Shown: in pieces, positions 58,301 through 64,000 of the stretch
How the letters are laid out: each line of letters opens with the position of its first letter
Numbering within the stretch: position 1 is the stretch's first letter
Source of the DNA: Adiantum capillus-veneris
Taxonomy: Eukaryota; Streptophyta; Polypodiopsida; Polypodiales; Pteridaceae
Direction: 5' to 3'
NCBI GenBank assembly: GCA_014529385.2
Contig: CM043959.1
Location: forward strand, 56,834,753 to 56,898,752
Length of the DNA stretch: 64,000 nucleotides
The notes under the pieces: generated by a model
Seen by the model: only the letters and a program-made list of their open reading frames with translations
What the model was told of the DNA's origin: nothing
Database searches by the model: none
Made by a program: the position numbers and the translations under genes

Positions 58301-59883
58301 TCGATCGCCATAAGGCTCGACTTGTTGCAAAGGGTTATGCACAACAAAAAGGCATAGATTATGAAGAGACTTTTGCTCCCACTTGTCGTATGACTACTGT
58401 ACGTTTTCTATGTGCATTGGCAGCTCATTTTGGTTGGGATGTACATCAATCAGACATTGTTACTGCTTTCTTGAATGGTGACATATTTGAGGAAGTTTAT
58501 GTAACGCAGCCTCGCGGTTTTGTCATAAAAGGACAAGAGGACAAAGTGTGCAAATGTAAGAAGGCTTTGTATGGGTTGAAGCAATCTCCTCGTGCTTGGT
58601 ATGAGAAAGCTGACACTCATTTGGTTAAACGAGGCTTTCGTAACAGTCCAACAGAAAGCACATTGTATGTAAAGCGTGAGGATGATGTATTTCTCATTGT
58701 GGTTCTTTATGTTGATGATTTGCTGATCACTGGACCAAATGAGAGACATATTGCTGAATTTAAGGCTGATTTGAATGCTACTTTCAAGATGAAAGATTTG
58801 GGGCTGTTGCATCATTACTTGGGTATACAGTTTAAGCAGTGTGATGGTGGTATTGCCTTGTGTCAGAAAAGTTGCATAGAGACATTGCTATGTAAGTTTG
58901 GACTTGAGGATTGCAAACCTATTGCCACTCCCATGGAAACAGGTTTGAAGTTGAGTCTACATGATGCTGTCGATCCTGCTGATGTCACTCTTTACCAAAC
59001 TGCTGTTGGCTGCCTCATTTATGTATGCAACACGAGGCCAGATATTCAGTTTGCAGTCTCGCAGGTCAGCAGATTTATGCATAGCCCAGGGTCTAAACAT
59101 TGGCAGGCTGTGAAGAGGATTTTCCGCTACCTTAGTGGCACTTTACATCTTGGCTTGTTTTATCCCAAGGGGGGATCATTGCCGCCAGACTTACATGCTT
59201 TTTCGGACTCAGATTGGGCTGGTTGTTTTGACACGCGAGTGTCCACAAGTGGTTTTTGTTTCATGCTTGGCAGTTCATGTATATCATGGTTGAGCAAGAA
59301 GCAACCTACTGTGGCCACTTCGAGTTGTGAGGCTGAGTACAGGGCAGTCTTCACAGCTACGGTTGAGTGTGTATGGCTCAGACGCCTTATGGCTGACTTG
59401 GGTGTTGGACAGGACACTGCCAACACTATCTACACTAACAGTCAGAGCGCATTGGCAGTTGCGAGGAACCCAGTTTTTCATGCTCGCACAAAGCACATTG
59501 AGGTGCATTACCACTATGTCAGGGAGAGGCTCTCAGCAGGAGAGATCAGCTTGGCTTATGTGCCAACACAGGACAACCTTGCAGATCTTTTCACAAAGGC
59601 ATTGTCTCGTGAGAAGCTTGAAGCTTTCCGCAAAGCTTTGGGCTTACTCCCCTTTGTGGACCGATCATGTCGTGAGGGCATGGCACTTCTCTTTACTCAT
59701 GTGCCAGCTCTCGTTCACTGGATCACTCCAGGGGGGATTTGTTACCATATACATGTGGTAGTGATGTGTGTGAACACACTAGGACCGCCGGGGCATTTTT
59801 TCCCTCTTAAGGAGGTTTTTTCCCCCGTGCATTGTATATACGCCCATCACTCTAGGGCTATCTATCTTTTCATTGCACACTAA
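55378..59883 (+). CDS. C3 copia Gag-Pol polyprotein
   Basis: I choose the Met at 55378 (MADNNNTDVFKMFAAEDR); 20 in-frame codons precede it but are leader-like. It has 1501 residues: gag of the UBN2 type (1-250), knuckle CHYCKANDHLIKSC from 284, protease FDSGATKHIT with Asp370, integrase His508 zinc region, and Asp573, Asp636 and Glu672 (D-x35-E). RT follows with YVDD at 1111-1114, then RNase H with the DSDWAG region at 1277-1282 and Glu1318. The third RNase H Asp is Asn1354 (IYTNSQSA), whereas C1 and C2 keep Asp. The stop used in C2 is lost, so the frame adds about 60 residues and ends inside the 3' LTR. RNase H is therefore probably impaired despite the open frame. Confidence 0.93.
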   Translation: MADNNNTDVFKMFAAEDRLDGDNYPMWAYMMQHVLVSKDVWNIVQGIDVRPGSEDVGDVEDVAGLAARIVAVRVVLPTTEQARWDVKDAQAHSLIALSVKRTIIPHIRSAKSAKQAWDVLAGLYASRNEAKIALLRKELESKIMHEEDDMDTFLASVKDINEQLISAGEVISDSSLVQTVLDALPDSYQTFASTWRLMTQGNPEVVKFDALCTLLLQESLSRKNRTRQRAVEQAFIASQRKGGNSNAATSYGSVASGKNSVPNASAGSTSSGNSGDKGKKKMRCHYCKANDHLIKSCPKLKVKEAKKKEGGSTANAGSTTNAAIVESSVKGDCDADVDAEWAFSAECTYNPAVHDACLSVAADSHVWYFDSGATKHITSHRELFTSLESVPHGNSVTCANNASYPVQGVGKIVLTAANGSSFILVDTLYVPGIKKNLLSVSALARLGLVVKFVDDRCTVHDLSFGDEIVASGLLCCGLYKLTLYDKCGQNFANAVADSRAISDAKLWHARFGHLNFASLLRLQKFDMVASLPPLEAPVKHVCEGCILGKMQRSKFPKDGSVRATCRLQLVHSDVCGPMQTPSLGNYLYFVTFIDDYSRHAWVFPLKAKSEVFMCFKQFLAMAENVSKCTMGTLRSDRGGEYMSHEFNAFLASRGIKHQCTVPYTPQQNGVAERKNRSLTEMARCMVKSQALPHSFWLEAIMCATYVLNRCPTKALQSITPYEAWHDRKPSIEHMRVFGCLAYALVPQVQRRKLDDKAVKCIFVGYSAESKGYRLYHPQTKRILVSRDVVFVEDSVQPLLSCTRDSNVSSQDIYDTLLPLFSGGNTNVSSNEANVQPMGVSENVLEQPITDADVHDVLDEERAENEQARGMPKWLVHTLRDSKLDAPLSSRTRSGSRHASYASDCYALAVSSLHDVEEPLSFDEAQNSENWIAAMKSEYDALIENDRWTLCDLPPGKKAIGTKWVYKLKRKPDGEIDRHKARLVAKGYAQQKGIDYEETFAPTCRMTTVRFLCALAAHFGWDVHQSDIVTAFLNGDIFEEVYVTQPRGFVIKGQEDKVCKCKKALYGLKQSPRAWYEKADTHLVKRGFRNSPTESTLYVKREDDVFLIVVLYVDDLLITGPNERHIAEFKADLNATFKMKDLGLLHHYLGIQFKQCDGGIALCQKSCIETLLCKFGLEDCKPIATPMETGLKLSLHDAVDPADVTLYQTAVGCLIYVCNTRPDIQFAVSQVSRFMHSPGSKHWQAVKRIFRYLSGTLHLGLFYPKGGSLPPDLHAFSDSDWAGCFDTRVSTSGFCFMLGSSCISWLSKKQPTVATSSCEAEYRAVFTATVECVWLRRLMADLGVGQDTANTIYTNSQSALAVARNPVFHARTKHIEVHYHYVRERLSAGEISLAYVPTQDNLADLFTKALSREKLEAFRKALGLLPFVDRSCREGMALLFTHVPALVHWITPGGICYHIHVVVMCVNTLGPPGHFFPLKEVFSPVHCIYAHHSRAIYLFIAH

Positions 59884-59966
59884 GTAACATACTCTCTATT
59901 GTGTGCCTTGAGCTTCCTTCGTCTTCTCCAAGCTGTGTGTGTTTCTCTGCAACCCTAATTCCAACA
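59730..59966 (+). mobile_element. C3 polypurine tract and 3' LTR
   Basis: AGGGGGGA at 59730-59737, then the LTR at 59740-59966. The polyprotein stop (59881-59883) lies within it. Confidence 0.94.
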
Positions 59967-60255
59967 AAAAGTCACTTAATAAATAAGTGAAAAATGTCAA
60001 AAATAGGGAAAAAAGGATAAAGTCACTTGAAAAATCCCCAAACTGACTCTGATGGAATATGATGGAAATGCTTATGCTTATGCAGTGTGCAACCAGAGGA
60101 TATGCATCTACACTAAGTGACTGGGCATGCACGGTCTACGAATAGACTCACAAAAGAGCCAGATCACTTCTAATCTAAACCGACTGGACTTGACGGAAAC
60201 CCTGTTATGGTGTAGCTTGTCCACGGACACATAGGGTTGGATGTGTCACGTGACA
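59967..60255 (-). mobile_element. G2 5' LTR, part 2 (right of C3)
   Basis: Resumes with AAAAGTCACTTAATAAATAAG, a hairpin conserved in other LTRs of the family, and ends GTGTCACGTGACA, followed by target duplication CAAGC. Confidence 0.88.
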
Positions 60256-60260
60256 CAAGC

Positions 60261-61391
60261 GATGGAAATTTGCGTTTTTTGGTCGCCGGGGAACCTGCTC
60301 AACTTGCGTTTTTGCAGATTCACCTAGCGTTTTTGCATCAAGCTTCTAGCGCTTGACTTTTTGGGACTTTTCGTTGCCGGAAAACCCTTCCCCTCTACTT
60401 GCGTTTTTGCAGCCCATCAACTTTTTTGGGTGCATCAGCGTTTTTTGCAGCACAAGTGCAGCGCTCAGCTTTGCTCGACTAGATCTTTCCGGAAAACCCT
60501 TCCCCTCTACTTGCGTTTTTGCAGCCCATCAGCGTCTTTTTGCAGCACAAGGACAACGCTTAGCTTTGCTCGACCAGATCTTACCTACTCGATGCGGCTC
60601 GACATCCAGTGCCTTGCCGGTCGTGTTCCTCTTCAGATCATCAGAATTCAACCATTAACCCTTGCTGTTTTCTTTGTTTCCAGCCCACCCGGGGTTGCTA
60701 CTTTGATTCACCACTCTCCCCAAACCCTCTGCACAGTGCAAACTTCTTAGTCTGGCTTCCCTACTTCTAGAGGATGATCACGGTGCAGACAGCTTGGTTT
60801 GACCACACCTCTTCTCAGAGACCCTTCACAGCGTAGACTGTTGAGTCCGGCTTTCGCCTTATCTTGGATTACCCTACCTACTGACAGGTTGCCATCCGGT
60901 GGTGGTCCGTGCGGTCTCCCGGTGACTGTTGCAGATTACGGTAGCTTCTACAGTGCAGACTGCTTAGTCTGGCTTTCCTTGATTCGGAGGACGTTTACGG
61001 CGCAGATTGCTACATCTTGCCTTCCTGGAGTTTTTCTTAGCTTAGCCACCTGGCCACACTATTGGGTTAGAGGTTCATGCATTGACAGGCTTCCAATCAT
61101 TCTCATGACGGTTCCTGGGCTTCCCCATTTTCTCCAAACGGTTTGACTTTAGACACCACAGATCCTGTTGGGCAGGACACTTGTAGGTCTATTGGCACTT
61201 CTTTCACGACAAGGAGTTGTTGTTTCCACACTCAGTTCGGGACCTTCACGCAGTATTTTCACCGTGTATCGGCAGAGTACAACAATTTACTACACTGCTC
61301 GTGACGACACTTTACCATGGAGATTTCTTGGCTGTCGGACACCCCAAACTGCTGCTAGACTCATAGAGTATCTTTTAGTGCTGAGAGGGGG
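60261..61391 (+). other. R interior, right part, with repeated short motifs
   Basis: No recognised coding sequence, although frames of ~100-130 codons occur by chance. A 112-bp tandem duplication starts CCGGAAAACCC at 60377 and 60489. A hairpin-forming phrase close to GTGCAGACTGCTTAGTCTGGC recurs near 60732, 60783, 60827, 60951 and 60993 with variation. A polypurine tract GAGAGGGGG ends it. Confidence 0.6.
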
Positions 61392-61717
61392 TGTTAGACT
61401 TACACCACTCTGCTGCTTCACAGGTCTAGGGCATGCATGTACGGCTAGTGTGCCTCCGGGCTGGCCACCCTTTGCATATGCATGTAGACTGCATTGTCCG
61501 GCCGCCCACTTTTGGGCTGGCCGTCCACCTTGTTTGGGCACCATGCTGGGTCGTGGGGGGTCTTCAGTGGCATTGCCCTACCTCCCCTGGGGTACCCACT
61601 TCCATATAGTCTGACACATTGTATTGGGTCTCTTGCTCCGGTAGTCACGGGGGGCTGATCGCCCCCTCTTCCCCACACTAGCGTGTTGTGTTGTGTGTGT
61701 GTGTGTGTGTGTGTGTG

Positions 61718-61778
<61 letters not shown>

Positions 61779-61792
61779 CGCGCGCACTCACA
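61392..61792 (+). mobile_element. R 3' LTR, 401 bp
   Basis: TGTTAGACTTACACCACTC to GCGCGCACTCACA. A compound microsatellite (TG, then TC, then AC repeats) lies at about 61692-61775. Confidence 0.8.
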
Positions 61793-61955
61793 AAACCAGC
61801 GTTTTCAGCCCAAGACAACGGGAGTTTCAAGCCTTTGATCGCAAGCAAATCTCAGCCTAACCTTGTCGTGGTTGCAAACCCCTTACCATCGACACCGCTA
61901 GCAAATTCAGGCATTCAGCCATAGCGTTGTCATCGTCGTCGTCGTCGTCACATTA
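61793..61955 (+). mobile_element. Fragment of a GGTGCAGCGG-family LTR
   Basis: CCAGCGTTTTCAGCCC and a (GTC)n-like run TCATCGTCGTCGTCGTCG, in the order seen in LTR H around 36780-37005. Both ends are lost. Confidence 0.55.
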
Positions 61956-62443
61956 CCCCAACACCCAGTACCCCTTGTGCCTTGGCTCCGGGGGCGCCAA
62001 GGTTTGGAGCCAATGCTCTCTTGGGGTGGATTCTGCCACTCCCCGTCTCGTGTGTCGTGCATCTCTTTCAGTTGAGTTGTTATTGAAGTGCTAAAAGTTT
62101 GTTTAGTCTGCTCTTTTCCGTGGGCACGTGGTGCCCGTCTCGTGACGATTGTCTTAGAGCTTCAAGCGTGTGCTTTTCTCAAAGCATACCGGTCCTACCA
62201 AAGAGCAGACAGAGCATCTGGACGTAGAGTTTGAGAGCAGAGGTTCCCTCGAGTGTTGTACTTTGCTCAAGAATTAATAGAAAAATAAATACTGAAAGGG
62301 GCGCCAGATTTTGGGGCCAATACCTCTGGGCACGGCACTACGCCGGGCCATGTCGACTCAAATTTTAAAGTTGTGAAGTATTTTAAGCGATTCTCTCGTG
62401 TGTCGTGCCCGATTTCGGACTTGGGGTGCCCAAGTCCGTAACA
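61956..62443 (+). mobile_element. LTR remnant T, related to the G3 LTR
   Basis: From about 62210 (GAGCATCTGGACGTAGAG) to GTCCGTAACA at 62443 it parallels the end of the G3 LTR, including GAAAGGGGCGCCAG and GGCACTACGCCGGGCC. The left boundary is unclear and no primer site follows. Confidence 0.65.
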
Positions 62444-63187
62444 CATCATAGCTTGGAATCATTCGAGGATGACAAAGGAAGACACTTTGACTACTTACTG
62501 GCAGAGGTTTTGGGATACAGTTTTGCTAATAGCTTCTTTTCGGGAGATTCCCTTTCTCGAGGAGATGGAGTGGTTTAACTGTGGTCTACCGAAACAGATC
62601 AGGCGATACTATTTAAAGCAAAAGTCCCATAGCATTCAAAAGCTTATAGCGCATGCTAAGGACAAGTTTTCCATGCATTCCGGATCTTTGACATATCCCT
62701 CGGACAAGCGGATGTCCACTTCAATATGGAAAGATTCTTCCGATGGGATACCTATTTGCCAAGCTTGTTTCGGAGGGTCACGTTGAGGGACCAGATTTGG
62801 GGATATACTGTGCTTTGCCAAAAGAGATTCGACAGTGTTGTCTGCAAACAGAAGTCTGATTCTATTTAGAGACTCATGGGACATGAAAAGCAAGGTTTTG
62901 GAATGCATGCTGACCCATTGACTTATCCTACGGACAGGCGAGTGTCCATCTCTACAGGGCAAGAGTCTTCCAGTGATGAGAATGAATCAGGGAAACTGGA
63001 TGAAAGTTCATCAGAGGATTCTAGAGAAGAAAGGGAATCAGATGATAATGCATCTGAGCGTTCCGACAAACCTAGGGAATCAAATGCGAGTTCATCAGAA
63101 AATTCCCGAGAAGAAAGGGAATCAGATGATAGCACCTCTGAGGGTTCTGACGAAGCAGAGGAATCAGCTGTGTCCCGGTTCTGTTAA
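62444..63187 (+). pseudogene. Gag remnant T with duplicated C-terminal part and Ser/Glu-rich repeats
   Basis: WNHSRMTKEDTLTTYWQRFW through FSMHSGSLTYPSDK aligns with the capsid end of G3 gag (WNHLRMTKSDIVNYYCERFW ... HSGSLTYPTD). A second, more decayed copy of the same part follows from about 62775 (GFGMHADPLTYPTDRR). It leads into two related ~28-residue acidic units (ESSSEDSREERESDDNASER and ASSSENSREERESDDSTSEG). The LTR joins mid-gag directly, so the 5' half is deleted. Confidence 0.65.
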
Positions 63188-64000
63188 AGATTCTGTTGTA
63201 GTTGTTATTTTCCTTCGGCAAGGGGGTGCGCATCCGGTTACAAAGCAGGATAAGGGGCAGTAGGGGTAGATTCTTCTGTTGTGGGAGCAGACGGAAACAT
63301 TGAAGCCTACCTCCTCAATAGTGGCATTAATCACATGATCAAAGCCATGTTGCGATCATTTGAGGTGTGCTCGGACAGCATCGAGAGCTAAGGGCTCATT
63401 TGAAGGACAGTGACAACCATGTGCGTGTTCTTGAACTCATCTAATAATAACATTTGCCCAGGATCTACACGTCAATTATCTTACCCACCTCCCGCAAGAA
63501 GGCGAGCGTGCAATAGGTCTTGCGTCTACCCTCGATTGGGATCGGTGCTGATAACCTTGCAAATAGCTGAAGTAGCTTGTAAGTGGTCAGCCTCAGCCTG
63601 TGAATTCGCTTTCTTCTCTTGCAAAAGAGAAAGTTGGACAGTGGACTTTGCAAGGGCGGACGAGAGGACTACATTTAGAGTCCCTCTGGGCCCTGCTGTG
63701 GTGGGCTGGAGTCACCCATGTGTTTGCTTACTGCGGAGAAGAACCTGGCAAGAGTGAGAAAGAGGGGAGAGAGCAGCTGCTTGAACTGCTATCGTGTGGG
63801 TGGCCAAGGGACTAGAAGAGAGAAAGGCGGAGTGCATGAGTATGGGTTGTGAGCGGCAGTGGCAGTGAACATCAGCAGCGCGTCTTCATTGCATTCAAAT
63901 TTTCCACAGATTTGCTCGAATAATGTTTGTATCAAACCATCTTGTCAGAACCTGCCTCCATGATTCCACTTTTGTGCAAAATCTACCTTCATCGGTGACC
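63188..64000. other. Unassigned right end
   Basis: No gene, LTR or repeat that I can support. Frames of up to 115 codons exist on the plus strand but have no recognisable motif. Confidence 0.4.

Larger units (their letters stand above)
54789..59966 (+). mobile_element. Ty1/copia copy C3, full-length and young, TSD AAAAG
   Basis: 5178 bp with two 227-bp LTRs that differ at a single base by eye (TCTTTAGG versus TCTTAAGG). AAAAG at 54784-54788 and 59967-59971 is the target duplication. Primer site and polypurine tract are intact, and one open frame spans gag to RNase H. It is the most recent insertion visible in the window. Confidence 0.96.
41191..60255 (-). mobile_element. Ty3/gypsy element G2 (GGTGCAGCGG family), TSD CAAGC, split by G3 and C3
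   Basis: CAAGC at 41186-41190 and 60256-60260 brackets it. On the minus strand the order is 5' LTR (53870-54788 plus 59967-60255, split by C3), primer site 53857-53868, leader, gag, then (across the G3 insertion) protease, RT, RNase H and integrase, and a 3' LTR that has lost its first ~100 bp. The LTRs differ by roughly 2% by eye. Stops and frameshifts in gag and pol make it non-functional. It is the coding relative of M, K, L and H. Confidence 0.88.
39172..61792 (+). mobile_element. Short non-coding LTR element R, split by S and G2
   Basis: Pieces of R are the 5' LTR at 39172-39500 and 41015-41062 (first ~40 bp missing), primer site 41063-41071, interior 41072-41190 and 60261-61391, polypurine tract 61383-61391 and 3' LTR 61392-61792. 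Removing nested elements leaves about 2 kb with roughly 1.25 kb of interior and no coding frame I recognise. Solo LTR S sits in its 5' LTR and G2 in its interior, each with a perfect 5-bp duplication. Confidence 0.78.

Noticed and set aside
63300-63390. Faint protease-like text (LLNSGINHM)
   Set aside because: The catalytic Asp is absent and nothing around it supports a copia or gypsy protease.

Overview
The window looks like nuclear DNA of a vascular plant with a large, repeat-swollen genome. A homosporous fern is my best guess, because a decayed PPR tract uses fern-like PLS repeat wording and because a Penelope-type reverse transcriptase is present. Host assignment is inference. Nothing looks prokaryotic and no RNA genes were seen. 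Most of the 64 kb is transposable elements nested in one another; only one short stretch looks like a host gene.

Layout. 1-8732: an antisense Ty3/gypsy element (G1) with decayed gag and protease, the start of RT, a leader carrying four spaced perfect palindromes, a tRNA-Asp-type primer site and an LTR. Its LTR abuts mid-gag sequence of a decayed Ty1/copia copy (C1, 8733-13188), so G1 apparently inserted into C1. 13189-14411 is an antisense gag relic. A second copia copy (C2, 14417-19592, TSD CTAGA) follows. 19978-21830 is a PPR pseudogene. 22744-23456 holds two exons of an unidentified host gene whose following intron appears to be filled with transposons.

23892-39171: hAT-like MITEs with 8-bp target duplications, and members of one LTR family, recognised by a TGTNAGGTGCAGCGG end and a repeated AGCGTTTTCAG motif. 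These are K (24293-29383, TSD ATTGT, containing MITE E, solo LTR L and MITE B), M (30023-34482, a deletion derivative sitting in a GA microsatellite) and H (36389-38906, one LTR split by a 5'-truncated Penelope-like insertion with a 13-bp TSD).

39172-61792: a short non-coding LTR element (R) holds solo LTR S in its 5' LTR (TSD CGTGT) and gypsy G2 in its interior (TSD CAAGC). G2 is split by gypsy G3 (45519-52033, TSD TTGGT) in gag-pol and by copia C3 (54789-59966, TSD AAAAG) in its 5' LTR. C3 is nearly intact: its LTRs differ at one base by eye and one 1501-codon frame is open, but an RNase H catalytic Asp reads Asn and the usual stop codon is gone. 61793-63187 holds further LTR and gag relics. 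63188-64000 shows nothing I can assign.

The elements do not form a pathway. The biology lies in the insertion history, which target duplications let one order, and in several unusual non-coding arrays: palindromes in the G1 leader, teloboxes in the G3 LTR, and short motif arrays in the GGTGCAGCGG LTRs and in R.
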